Assembly (NCBI RefSeq): GCF_029894425.1
Contig: NZ_JARXYJ010000001.1
Coordinates: forward strand, 2,790,001-2,854,000
DNA length: 64,000 nucleotides
Reading direction: 5' to 3'
From: Streptomyces sp. SAI-127
GTDB lineage: Bacteria > Actinomycetota > Actinomycetes > Streptomycetales > Streptomycetaceae
This document shows positions 29,594 through 40,392 of this stretch, piece after piece; position 1 is the stretch's first letter; the number at the start of each line of letters is the position of its first letter. Both the position numbers and the translations under genes were made by a program. The notes below the pieces were generated by a model. It worked only from the letters and a program-made list of their open reading frames with translations. It searched no databases and was not told where the DNA came from.

Positions 29594-32140
29594 CTACGCG
29601 ATCGCAGCAGTAGAGAGGTCCGGTTCCGGCGGTGGCGGGTGGCTCGCCGCCATGGGCAGGGTCAGCACCATGGTGAGGCCGCCGCCCGGTGTGTCCTCGG
29701 CGTGCAGGGTGCCGCCGATGGCCTCCGTGAAGCCGCGGGCGACGGCGAGTCCGAGGCCGACGCCGTTGCCGCGCGGGGAGTCGCCGTAGCGCTGGAAGGG
29801 TTCGAAGATGCGGTCTTTGGCCTCGTCGGGGACGCCCGGGCCGCGGTCCACGACCCGGACCTCGACCCGGTCGGCTATGGCGCTCGCCTTCACCAGCACC
29901 CGTGTGTCCGCAGGGCTGTACTTGACGGCGTTCTCGACCACGTTGGCCACGGCCCGCTCCAGGAGGCCCCGGTCGACCTCGACCATCGGCAGGGTCTCCG
30001 GCACGTCCATGTCGACACTGTCCTCGGGGACGCCGCCGAGCGCCATCGGGATCACCTCATCGAGATCCGTCTCGCGGATGAGCGGGGTGACGGTGCCGGT
30101 CTGCAGGCGGGACATGTCGAGGAGGTTGCCGACGAGGTGGTCGAGGCGGTCGGCGCCCTCCTCGATGGCCTCCAGCAGGTCCGCCTGGTCCTGCTCCGAC
30201 CACTCGACGTCGTCCGAGCGCAGGGACGTCACCGCCGCCTTGATCCCGGCGAGCGGGGTCCGCAGGTCATGGCTCACTGCGGCCAGCAGCGCGGTGCGGA
30301 TGCGGTTGCCCTCGGCCAGCGTCCGGGCCCGGTCCGCCTCCTCCTGCAACCTCCGGCGGTCCAGGACGACGACGGCCTGGGCGGCGAAGGCCGCGAGGAC
30401 GCGGCGGTCCTCGGCCGGCAGCACGCGTCCCGTCAGGGCCAGTGCCATGTGGTCGCCGACCGGTACGTCGACGTCCGCGTCGTCGGGGACGACGCAGGGC
30501 TGCGGGCCCACGCTCCCTGCGCAGGTCCACGGTGCGACGTCGCTCTCGCGCTCCAGCAGTGCCACCGACTCCATGCCGAAGGTCTCGCGGACGCGTTCGA
30601 GGAGCGCCTCCAGCGTGGTCTCACCGCGCAGGACGTTGCCGGCCAGGAAGGAGAGGATCTCCGACTCGGCGCGCAGACGGGCGGCCTGGTGGGTGCGGCG
30701 GGCGGCCAGGTCCACGACCGAGGCGACGGACACGGCGACCCCGACGAAGATCGCGATGGCGACGATGTTCTTCGGGTCGGCGATGGTCAGGGTGTGGACG
30801 GGTGGGGTGAAGTACCAGTTCAGCAGGAGGGAACCGGCCGCCGCCGAGGCCAGGGCGGGGAAGAGCCCGCCCAGCAGGGCCGCCGCCACCGTCATGGCCA
30901 GGAACAGCAGCATGTCGTTGGCGAGCCCGACGTCCGGGAAGGCACTGCTCAGCAGCCAGGTCAGCAGGACGGGGCCACCCAGGCCGGCGAGCCAGCCCCA
31001 GATCAGGCGGGACCGGCCGAGGCGGGCGCTCCGGGCGACCGGGAGTCCCCGCCCCTTGCCGACCTCGTCGTGGGTGATGAGGTGGACGTCGAGGTCGGGC
31101 CCGGAGTCGCGGGCGACCGTGGCACCGACGCCCGGACCGAAGACGTACTGCCAGCCCTTGCGTCGGGAGACCCCCAGCACGATCTGGGTGGCGTTGACCC
31201 CGCGCGAGAAATCGAGGAGCGCCACCGGTATGTCGTCGCCGACGACGTGGTGGAAGGTGCCGCCGAGGTCCTCGACGAGGGTGCGCTGGACGGCCAGTTC
31301 CTTCGGGGACGCGGCGGTCAGGCCGTCGCTGCGGGATATGTAGACGGCGAGGACCTCGCCGCCCGCGCCCTTCTCCGCCAGCCGGGCCGCGCGGCGTATG
31401 AGCGTCCGGCCCTCGGGGCCGCCGGTGAGCCCGACCACGATCCGCTCGCGCGAGCCCCAGATCGTGGAGACCCGGTGCTCGCTGCGGTACTCGGTCAGAT
31501 AGGCGTCGACCCGGTCGGCCACCCACAGCAGCGCCAGCTCCCGCAGGGCGGTGAGGTTTCCGGGCCTGAAGTAGTTGGACAGGGCCGCGTCGACCTTGTC
31601 GGGCTTGTAGATGTTGCCGTGGGCCATACGGCGGCGCAGCGCCTGGGGGGACATGTCGACCAGCTCGATCTGGTCGGCCCGGCGTACGACCTCGTCCGGC
31701 ACGGTCTCCCGCTGCCGTACGCCCGTGATCGATTCCACGACGTCACCGAGCGACTCCAGGTGCTGGATGTTCACCGTGGAGACGACGTCGATCCCCGCCG
31801 CCAGCAGTTCCTCCACATCCTGCCAGCGCTTCTCGTTGCGCGAGCCGGGGATGTTGGTGTGGGCGAGTTCGTCCACCAGCGCCACATCGGGGCGGCGCGC
31901 GAGGACCGCGTCCACGTCCATCTCCGTGAAGGTGCTGTCCCGGTAGGCCAGTTCCCTGCGCGAAATCTGCTCCAGGCCGTGCAGCATCACCTCGGTGCGC
32001 GGCCGGTGGTGGTGCTCGACGAAGGCGACCACGCAGTCGGTGCCCCGCTCCACGCGGCGGTGCGCCTCGGACAGCATGGCGTAGGTCTTGCCGACGCCGG
32101 GGGCCGCGCCGAGGTAGATCCGGAGCTTGCCGCGTGCCAT
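29594..32140 (-). CDS. kdpD: Osmosensitive K+ channel sensor histidine kinase KdpD
   Basis: An 848-residue sensor for potassium limitation and turgor. The cytoplasmic KdpD domain has Walker A GAAPGVGKTYAML and RWQDVEELLAAGIDVVSTVNIQHLES. A Usp-like domain (VLGVSRRKGWQYVFGPG) follows, then four close membrane helices (about 410-510), a GAF domain, and HisKA with His in AAVSHDLRTPLAGIKA. The HATPase has NVVENAVKYSP and GNGVGLGLAVARG. ATG 32140 has GAAGGA at six bases; an ATG at 32146 overlaps the kdpE stop. It should phosphorylate KdpE, which is encoded just upstream. Confidence 0.95.
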   Translation of the reverse strand: MARGKLRIYLGAAPGVGKTYAMLSEAHRRVERGTDCVVAFVEHHHRPRTEVMLHGLEQISRRELAYRDSTFTEMDVDAVLARRPDVALVDELAHTNIPGSRNEKRWQDVEELLAAGIDVVSTVNIQHLESLGDVVESITGVRQRETVPDEVVRRADQIELVDMSPQALRRRMAHGNIYKPDKVDAALSNYFRPGNLTALRELALLWVADRVDAYLTEYRSEHRVSTIWGSRERIVVGLTGGPEGRTLIRRAARLAEKGAGGEVLAVYISRSDGLTAASPKELAVQRTLVEDLGGTFHHVVGDDIPVALLDFSRGVNATQIVLGVSRRKGWQYVFGPGVGATVARDSGPDLDVHLITHDEVGKGRGLPVARSARLGRSRLIWGWLAGLGGPVLLTWLLSSAFPDVGLANDMLLFLAMTVAAALLGGLFPALASAAAGSLLLNWYFTPPVHTLTIADPKNIVAIAIFVGVAVSVASVVDLAARRTHQAARLRAESEILSFLAGNVLRGETTLEALLERVRETFGMESVALLERESDVAPWTCAGSVGPQPCVVPDDADVDVPVGDHMALALTGRVLPAEDRRVLAAFAAQAVVVLDRRRLQEEADRARTLAEGNRIRTALLAAVSHDLRTPLAGIKAAVTSLRSDDVEWSEQDQADLLEAIEEGADRLDHLVGNLLDMSRLQTGTVTPLIRETDLDEVIPMALGGVPEDSVDMDVPETLPMVEVDRGLLERAVANVVENAVKYSPADTRVLVKASAIADRVEVRVVDRGPGVPDEAKDRIFEPFQRYGDSPRGNGVGLGLAVARGFTEAIGGTLHAEDTPGGGLTMVLTLPMAASHPPPPEPDLSTAAIA

Positions 32141-32142
32141 GT

Positions 32143-32826
32143 TCATCCTTCGAAGCGGTAGCCCATGCCGGGCTCGGTGATGAGATAGCGGGGGTGGGCG
32201 GGGTCTGTCTCCAGTTTGCGCCGCAGTTGGGCCATGTAGACGCGGAGGTAGTTGGTCTTGTTGCTCTGGGAGACGCCCCAGACCTCCTGGAGCAGGTGCT
32301 TCTGAGTGATCAGCCGCCCCGGGCTGGTGACCAGGATCTCCAGCAGGTGCCATTCGGTGGGCGTGAGCCGCACGTCGTGACCGCCCCGTACGGCCTTCTT
32401 GGCGAGCAGGTCAATGGTGAAGTCAGCTGTCTCGACCAGGGTCGCCCCCGGCGCGAGCGGCACCTCCTCGGTGCGGCGGACAGCGGCCCGCAGCCGGGCG
32501 AGCAGTTCGTTCATGCTGAAAGGCTTGGTGACGTAGTCGTCGGCGCCGGCGTCCAGCGCGGCGACCTTCTCATCGGACGCCTGCCGCGCGGACAGGACGA
32601 GGATCGGCACCCTGGTCCAGGCCCGCAGCCCCTTGATGACGTCGACGCCGTCCATGTCGGGCAGCCCGAGGTCGAGGAGGACCACGTCGGGCTGACGGGC
32701 GGCTGCGAGCCGGAGTGCGGTGGTGCCGTCGGGGGCCGCGTCGACCCCGTACTGGCGTGCCTGGAGATTGATGACGAGGGCACGTACGAGTTGCGGGTCG
32801 TCCTCCACCACCAGCACCCGTGTCAT
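32143..32826 (-). CDS. kdpE: KdpE response regulator
   Basis: OmpR-family regulator of 227 residues. The receiver domain has RVLVVEDDPQLVRAL, phospho-Asp in DVVLLDLGLPDMDG, and Lys in DDYVTKPFSMNELL. The winged helix has LTPTEWHLLEILVTSPGRLITQKHLL, TNYLRVYMAQLRRKLE and EPGMGYRFEG. Its stop overlaps the upstream of two kdpD ATGs. It should activate kdpFABC and is the best candidate to bind the 11-bp-spaced TTGACG repeats across this island, although its site preference is not shown here. Confidence 0.95.
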   Translation of the reverse strand: MTRVLVVEDDPQLVRALVINLQARQYGVDAAPDGTTALRLAAARQPDVVLLDLGLPDMDGVDVIKGLRAWTRVPILVLSARQASDEKVAALDAGADDYVTKPFSMNELLARLRAAVRRTEEVPLAPGATLVETADFTIDLLAKKAVRGGHDVRLTPTEWHLLEILVTSPGRLITQKHLLQEVWGVSQSNKTNYLRVYMAQLRRKLETDPAHPRYLITEPGMGYRFEG

Positions 32827-32894
32827 GGGCGTACGCCTTTCCTGTCGTATCGGGCCATGAGTGCCGGAGGCCGTACAACCGACCTCATGGCGGC

Positions 32895-32937
32895 GGGAGT
32901 TGGCGGAACCCGGTTCTCCCCGGACCCGCCAACTCCC
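32895..32937. terminator. Terminator hairpin between kdpC and kdpE
   Basis: GGGAGTTGGCGG and CCGCCAACTCCC form a perfect 12-bp stem with a 19-base loop that contains a smaller GC stem. It should separate or attenuate kdpFABC from kdpED. Confidence 0.75.
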
Positions 32938-32957
32938 CTGTGGATCGCGTAACGCCA

Positions 32958-33626
32958 TCAGCTCTTCGCCGCGAGTTCCTTGAGCGCGATGTTGAGTTCG
33001 AGGACGTTCACCCGGGGCTCGCCGATGAAGCCGAGGGTGCGGCTCTCGGTGTGGTCGTCGACCAGCTTCTCCACCTGCGCCACGGACAGCCCGTTCTTCG
33101 CTGCGATCCGGTGGACCTGGAGGTCCGCGTACTGCGGGGAGATGTCCGGGTCCAGGCCGGAGCCGGAGGAGGTCACCGCGTCGGCGGGCACTTCGGAGGG
33201 CTTGACCGTGTAGCCGTTCACCGAGTTGTCCTCGATGACGGCCTTCTTGGCGGCGGTCACCCAGTCGATCAGGTCCTTGTTGTCGGCGGACCGGTTGGTG
33301 GCGCCGGAGAGGATCAGCTTGTACTGGGTGTTGACGCTGTTGCTGCCGAGACCGTTCTGCGGACGCCCCTGGAACCACTTCAGGTCCGGCTCCGGGGTCT
33401 CCTGGCCCTTCGTCAGCGGCAGGTTGTACGACTGCCCGATCAGGGACGAGCCGACGACCTTGCCGTCCGCCTTGATCTCGGAGCCATTGGCCTGGTCGCG
33501 GAACAGCCCCTGGGCGATACCGGTCACCACCAGCGGGTAGATGACGCCGGTCACCAGGGTCAGCACGAGGAGAGCGCGCAGGCCCGCCCAGAGCAACCGG
33601 GCCGTGTTCGTGATCGAGTTGTTCAT
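32958..33626 (-). CDS. kdpC: Potassium-transporting ATPase subunit C
   Basis: A 222-residue single-span subunit that stabilises the KdpFABC complex and raises potassium affinity. The membrane helix is at about 12-38 (LRALLVLTLVTGVIYPLVVTG), with the YPL motif conserved. The outside domain contains GSSLIGQ, WFQGRP, SSGSGLDPDISP and the C-terminal NVLELNIAL typical of KdpC. It starts 5 bases after the kdpB stop, in the operon kdpF-A-B-C. Confidence 0.96.
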   Translation of the reverse strand: MNNSITNTARLLWAGLRALLVLTLVTGVIYPLVVTGIAQGLFRDQANGSEIKADGKVVGSSLIGQSYNLPLTKGQETPEPDLKWFQGRPQNGLGSNSVNTQYKLILSGATNRSADNKDLIDWVTAAKKAVIEDNSVNGYTVKPSEVPADAVTSSGSGLDPDISPQYADLQVHRIAAKNGLSVAQVEKLVDDHTESRTLGFIGEPRVNVLELNIALKELAAKS

Positions 33627-33631
33627 GGCGG

Positions 33632-35760
<2,129 letters not shown>

Positions 35761-35764
<4 letters not shown>

Positions 35765-37425
35765 GACGCCAGCCCCTCGGCCAGCGGCCCCAGCGCGAGG
35801 GCCGGGAAGTAGGTCAGACCGGTGATGATCAGGATCGCGCCCACCAGCAGGCCGGTGAACAGCGGCTTCTCGGTGCGCAGGGTGCCTGCGGTGGCGGGCA
35901 CCGGCTTCTGCTCGGCGAGCGAGCCCGCCAGCGCCAGCACGAACACCATCGGCAGGAAACGGCCCAGCACCATGGCCAGCCCCAGGGTGGTGTTGAACCA
36001 CTGGGTGTCGGCGTTCAGACCGGCGAAGGCCGAACCGTTGTTGTTGGCGGCGGACGTGTAGGCGTACAGGATCTCGGAGAATCCGTGCGCGCCGCTGTTG
36101 GTCATCGAGTGGCCCGGGGTGGGCAGGGCCACCGCGGCGGCGGTGAAGATGAGCACCAGCGCCGGGGTGATGAGGATGTAGCAGGCCGCGAACTTGATCT
36201 CGCGGGTGCCGATCTTCTTGCCCAGGTACTCGGGCGTGCGGCCGACCATCAGCCCGGCGATGAACACCGCGATGATCGCCATGACCAGCATGCCGTAGAG
36301 ACCCGAACCGGTACCGCCGGGCGCGATCTCGCCCAACTGCATGCCCAGCATGGTGATCCCGCCGCCCAGACCGGTGAACGACGAGTGGAACGAGTCCACC
36401 GCGCCGGTCGATGTGAGCGTGGTCGAGACCGCGAAGATCGACGAGGCACCGACCCCGAAGCGGGTCTCCTTGCCCTCCATCGCCCCGCCCGCGATCTGCA
36501 GTGCCGGGCCGTGGTGCGCGAACTCGGTCCACATCATCAGCGCGATGAAGCCGACCCAGATGGTGGCCATGGTGGCGAGGATCGCGTAACCCTGCCTGAT
36601 GGAGCCGACCATGATGCCGAAGGTGCGGGTCAGCGCGAACGGGATGACCAGCAGCAGGAAGATCTCGAAGAGGTTGGTGAAGGGGGTGGGGTTCTCGAAG
36701 GGGTGGGCGGAGTTGGCGTTGAAGTAGCCGCCGCCGTTGGTGCCGACCTCCTTGATGGCCTCCTGCGAGGCGACCGCGCCGCCGTTCCACTGCTGGTTGC
36801 CGCCCATGAACTGGCCGACCTCGTGGATGCCGGAGAAGTTCTGGATGGCACCGCAGGCGACCAGGACGATCGCGGCGACGACGGAGAGCGGCAGCAGGAT
36901 GCGGGTCACACCGCGCACCAGGTCCGACCAGAAGTTGCCCAGCTCACCGGTGCGGGAGCGGGCGAATCCGCGCACCAGCGCCACCGCGACGGCGATACCG
37001 ACCGCGGCCGACACGAAGTTCTGCACGGCGAGGCCGGCCGTCTGCACGACGTGGCCCATGGCCTGCTCGCCGTAATACGACTGCCAGTTGGTGTTCGTGA
37101 CGAAGGAGACGGCGGTGTTGAACGCCTGGTCCGGGTCGATCGACTTGAAGCCGAGCGAGCCGGGCAGGTGGCCCTGGAGCCGCTGGAGCAGGTAGAGGAA
37201 GACGACGCTCACGGCCGAGAAGGCGAGGACGCCGCGCAGGTAGGCCGGCCAGCGCATCTCGGTGTTCGGATTGGCACCGATGCCCTTGTAGATCCACTTC
37301 TCGACGCGCCAGTGCTTGTCGGAGGAGTAGACCTTGGCCATGTAGTTGCCGAGGGGGACGTAGGCGAGAGCCAGCGCCGCTATGAGCGCGAGCAGCTGGA
37401 GCACGCCGGCGAGTACGGGACCCAT
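35761..37425 (-). CDS. kdpA: Potassium-transporting ATPase subunit A
   Basis: A 554-residue K+-binding and translocating subunit with four repeated M1-P-M2 units. Family marks are [14 protein letters not shown] near the N-terminus, [15 protein letters not shown] (first selectivity loop region), [21 protein letters not shown] (second) and [13 protein letters not shown]. About ten membrane helices are present. It starts 8 bases after kdpF and overlaps kdpB. Length is standard. Confidence 0.97.
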
Positions 37426-37433
37426 GCTGTGTC

Positions 37434-37523
37434 TCAGAACCTCTCGGGGAAGATCAGCGCGAGGACGAGATAGCCCAGCAGGGCGACGGCCACGACCAGG
37501 CCGACGACGTTCTCGACGGTCAC
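37434..37523 (-). CDS. kdpF: KdpF, 29-residue single-span subunit
   Basis: A very short hydrophobic peptide starting [10 protein letters not shown] (GTG start) and ending LALIFPERF. It has the single helix and FPERF tail characteristic of KdpF, which stabilises the KdpABC complex. GTG 37523 overlaps the stop of another small peptide gene (GTGA). It lies directly before kdpA. Confidence 0.9.
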   Translation of the reverse strand: MTVENVVGLVVAVALLGYLVLALIFPERF

Positions 37524-37603
37524 AGCTTCGTCACCCCCTTGGCGACGAGGGCCACCAGCGCGAAGACCGCGACTGTGGTGACGACGAAGGCCAGATCGGC
37601 CAT
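37520..37603 (-). CDS. 27-residue hydrophobic peptide gene heading the kdp operon
   Basis: ATG 37603 has CCAGGAG eight bases upstream. It reads [20 protein letters not shown] then AKGVTKL and stop, a single membrane helix with a basic tail. Its TGA overlaps the kdpF GTG, so translation is coupled and it is the first gene of the operon. It could be a second small Kdp subunit or a leader peptide. I do not know a named counterpart. Confidence 0.75.
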   Translation of the reverse strand: MADLAFVVTTVAVFALVALVAKGVTKL

Positions 37604-37679
37604 CGCGAACTCCTGGAGTGAGGTTCGGGTGGAACGGACGATTAGAGGTAACCGCTTCTGTGGCCGGATTCGGCCGCCG

Positions 37680-37730
37680 TTGACGCCTCTCTTACGGCGG
37701 CCCGGGCACCTTTGACGGGACTCTTACGGC
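37680..37730. promoter_or_regulatory. Two 11-bp-spaced TTGACG-type direct-repeat boxes upstream of the kdp operon
   Basis: Box 1 (37680-37698) is TTGACGCCTCTCTTACGGC; box 2 (37711-37730) is TTTGACGGGACTCTTACGGC. Each contains two hexamers (TTGACG, then CTTACG) with an 11-bp period, and the boxes are 31 bp apart, about three helical turns. They lie 77-127 bases upstream of the first small kdp gene. Direct hexamer repeats at 11 bp are typical of OmpR-family regulators. KdpE is the inferred binder. Confidence 0.65.
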
Positions 37731-37744
37731 GCGGGAGGCGAGGG

Positions 37745-39586
37745 TCACAGCAGCCGGAAGCGCAGTCGGCAGATGACCGCGTCGGTCTCCCTGCGCACGG
37801 CGTGGGCGACGACTGCGCCGCGCTGGTTCTGCAGCAGCCGCTGCCACAGCCGCTCCGGCTCGGTCTCCGGGATCAGCACGGTGACCTGGGTGGCGGGTTC
37901 CGCCGCGGCGACCTCGCGCACGTACGCGGCGATGGGACGGCCCAGGCTGCGGCTTTCGCAGGTCAGCCGGACCAACGGCACCCCGGGGTCCCACTGGGCC
38001 CAGGAGCGCTCCAGCGCGTGCAGCTGGGCTCTGTCCTCCGGGTCGGGGTAGCAGACGGTGACCGCGCGCACCTCGTCGCCCAGGGAGGCCGCCGCGGTCA
38101 GCGCCTCGGACGTCAGGCGGGAGAGAGAGGACACGGGGACGATCACCAGCGAGCGCTCGCGATGAGGGGTCTCGGGGATGCTGCCCAGGCCCAGGCGCTC
38201 CCCGATACGGGCATAGGCGCGGTGCACGGCGACGAAGGCCGCCACCAGCAGCGGCAGGGTCACCGCCACCAGCCAGGCCCCCTCCTCGAACTTGCTCGCC
38301 GTGACGACGACGGTGGAGACGCCGGTCAGCAGCGCGCCAAAGCCGTTCAGCAGGGCCTTGCCCCGCCAGCCCCGCCCTCGCTCCTGCCGCCAGTGCCGCA
38401 CCATGCCGACCTGGGCGATGGTGAAGCCAACGAACACGCCGATCGCGAACAGCGGCACCAGGGTGTTGGTATCGCCGCCGGAGAACACCAGCAGTGCTGC
38501 CGAGACCACGGCCAGGGCGAGCACACCGTGACGGTGGACCTGACGGTCGGCCCTCAGGGCGAACACGTGCGGCAGGTAGTTGTCGCGCGCCAGCAGCTTC
38601 AGCAGCACCGGCAGCCCGCCGAACGACGTGTTCGCGGACAGGGCCAGCAGGATCACCGTGGCGAACTGAAGGAGGTAGAAGGCCCAGTTGTGGCCGAGGG
38701 AGGCGTCCGCGAGCTGGGCGAGGACGGTGACGCCCTCGACCGGCTGAAGGTGGAAGCGGGAAATCAGCACCGACAGCCCGATCAGCATCAGACCGAGGAC
38801 GGCACCGAGCGCGACCTCCGCGTGCTGGGCGCGCTTGGCGCGCGGGACGCGGAAGGAGGGGACGGCATTGGCGATGGCCTCGACGCCCGTCAGGGCACTG
38901 CACCCGGAGGCGAAAGCTTTCAGCAGGAGCAGGGCGCCCACGGTGGTGGCGTTGTGGGCCAGCACCGAGGCGTGCCCGTCCGCCGTGGCCGTACTGACGG
39001 GGGCGGACCGGAACAGCCCAACGCCGATCAGCACGAAGATCGACCCCACGAACACCACGGTCGGCACGATGAACACCTTCGCCGACTCGACGATGCCCCG
39101 CAGGTTGACCGCCGTGATCAGCGCCAGCACGGCCAGGCACAGCCACAGCCGGTCGCCGTACAGGGCCGGGAAGGCCGAGGTCAGCGCGGCCACCCCGGCC
39201 GTGACGGCGACAGCGACGTTCAGGACGTAGTCCAGGACCAGCGAGGCGGCCGCGACCAGGCTCGTGCGTGCGCCCAGATGGGTCTTCGCCACGGCGTACG
39301 ACCCGCCACCGTCGGGGAAGGCGGCTATCACCTGCCGGTACGAGGCGACCAGCACCGCCAGCAGACCCGCGATCGCCAGGGTCACCGGGAGGGTGAACCC
39401 GAGGCCGTGGGCGCCGGCTGCGGCCAGCACGAGGACGATCGCCTCGGGGCCGTAGGCCACGGACGCCATCGCGTCGAGGGAGAGTGCGGCAAGACCTGTG
39501 ACGGCGGTCAGCCGGTGGCGCTCGCCGGTATCGGGCGGCTCCTCGTCGGCGGGGGTCGCGCCCGGCTCGACAGTCAGGACGGACAT
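37745..39586 (-). CDS. KimA-like APC-superfamily potassium transporter
   Basis: A 613-residue transporter closely resembling KimA (YdaO), the high-affinity K+/H+ symporter. Matching stretches include LSLDAMASVAYGPEAIV, ASYRQVIAAFPDGGGSY, LKAFASGCSALTGVEAIAN and NTSFGGLPVLLKLLARDNYLP. Twelve membrane helices precede a Usp-like cytoplasmic C-terminal domain (about 470-613) that dimerises in KimA. ATG 39586 has AAGGAG nine bases upstream. It lies upstream of kdp on the same strand and has its own TTGACG-type box at 39713. The family includes amino-acid permeases, but sequence and context favour potassium. Confidence 0.8.
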   Translation of the reverse strand: MSVLTVEPGATPADEEPPDTGERHRLTAVTGLAALSLDAMASVAYGPEAIVLVLAAAGAHGLGFTLPVTLAIAGLLAVLVASYRQVIAAFPDGGGSYAVAKTHLGARTSLVAAASLVLDYVLNVAVAVTAGVAALTSAFPALYGDRLWLCLAVLALITAVNLRGIVESAKVFIVPTVVFVGSIFVLIGVGLFRSAPVSTATADGHASVLAHNATTVGALLLLKAFASGCSALTGVEAIANAVPSFRVPRAKRAQHAEVALGAVLGLMLIGLSVLISRFHLQPVEGVTVLAQLADASLGHNWAFYLLQFATVILLALSANTSFGGLPVLLKLLARDNYLPHVFALRADRQVHRHGVLALAVVSAALLVFSGGDTNTLVPLFAIGVFVGFTIAQVGMVRHWRQERGRGWRGKALLNGFGALLTGVSTVVVTASKFEEGAWLVAVTLPLLVAAFVAVHRAYARIGERLGLGSIPETPHRERSLVIVPVSSLSRLTSEALTAAASLGDEVRAVTVCYPDPEDRAQLHALERSWAQWDPGVPLVRLTCESRSLGRPIAAYVREVAAAEPATQVTVLIPETEPERLWQRLLQNQRGAVVAHAVRRETDAVICRLRFRLL

Positions 39587-39712
39587 GAGTGCGTGCTCCT
39601 TCTTCCCTTGGCCGCGCACGAGGGCTGTGGTGTGCGCGGTGCACTCAGGGTGTGTCCGTTTCCGGCTGGGACCGACTGCTCCTTGCGAGTTCTTCGCGCC
39701 GAACGGGCCGAC

Positions 39713-39787
39713 TTTGACGGGTCCTTGACGGTGATGTGGCCCAGGTGACAGAGCCGTGAGAACAAGGCCGTCAGAGTGGCGTCAAAA
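39713..39787. promoter_or_regulatory. Divergent TTGACG-type boxes between the KimA-like gene and a small membrane-protein gene
   Basis: Box 1 (39713-39732) reads TTTGACGGGTCCTTGACGGT on the plus strand. Box 2 (39766-39787) is on the minus strand, TTTTGACGCCACTCTGACGG. Both have two hexamers 11 bp apart. Box 2 ends 27 bases before TACGGT (39815-39820), a likely -10 for the plus-strand gene, which starts at 39827 and would therefore be leaderless. Confidence 0.6.
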
Positions 39788-39826
39788 GGGAGGCGATCCG
39801 GCCATGCGGATACCTACGGTCGGCGC

Positions 39827-40357
39827 ATGGCACCCCGCAACGGCGCGCGCGGCCCCGCGGACGCGGCGCACGACCTCCTCTGGGCGCGGGACGTGCGGGA
39901 CTCGGTGCGCTGCGCCGGCGTGCTGCTCGCCCTGACCCTCCTCCTCGACTGGGGAACGGACCGGCTGTCGCTCTGGCGCGGCGCCCTGTGGGTCGCCTCG
40001 GCGCTGCTCCTCTTCCTCGTGCTGTGTCCCGCCCGCGTCCGGGCCGGTGAGGATTGGTTGTCGGTGCGCCGGCTGCTGCGCGAGCGGCGGGTCCGTACGG
40101 ATCTGCTGGTGTCCATCCGCTGCCTTGACGGCGTCTCCCAACGGCTCGTGCTGCGGGACGCGTTCGGCGGCCGGGTGGAGATCGACCCCGAAGTCCTGGT
40201 GACGAACCCGCCGTTGTGGTTTCGTCTGGAGGCCGGCGCCAGAAAGGCGGCGGCCGGTGGCACGCTACTGTGCGGAGCGTCCGCCTTGCGCCGCCTCTCC
40301 CTGCGCGTCGACCGCGAGGCCGCCCAGGCCGTCTTCAAGGTTTCCGGGCTGGAGTGA
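39827..40357 (+). CDS. Small membrane protein, family shared with the gene at 53407
   Basis: A 176-residue protein of unknown function. Two hydrophobic segments (about 33-50 and 60-78) are followed by a beta-rich cytoplasmic domain: GEDWLSVRRLLRERRVRTDLLVSI, LRDAFGGRVEIDPEVLVTNPPLW. It recalls a bacterial PH-like fold, but that is only an impression. The protein at 53407 has the same architecture (GPGWLEVRT, LRDTHGGRLELDPRVLAANP), and both have potassium-type boxes upstream. ATG 39827 is 6 bases after a -10-like TACGGT, so a leaderless transcript is likely. Confidence 0.7.
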   Translation: MAPRNGARGPADAAHDLLWARDVRDSVRCAGVLLALTLLLDWGTDRLSLWRGALWVASALLLFLVLCPARVRAGEDWLSVRRLLRERRVRTDLLVSIRCLDGVSQRLVLRDAFGGRVEIDPEVLVTNPPLWFRLEAGARKAAAGGTLLCGASALRRLSLRVDREAAQAVFKVSGLE

Positions 40358-40392
40358 CGCCCTCGGAGACAGCCTTTTCTGGAGTCGTCCCT

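Noticed and set aside
37712..39748. Plus-strand open frame of over 600 codons opposite the KimA-like transporter
   Set aside because: The translation is Gly/Gln/Arg/His-rich without domain content; the minus strand encodes a typical transporter with helices.
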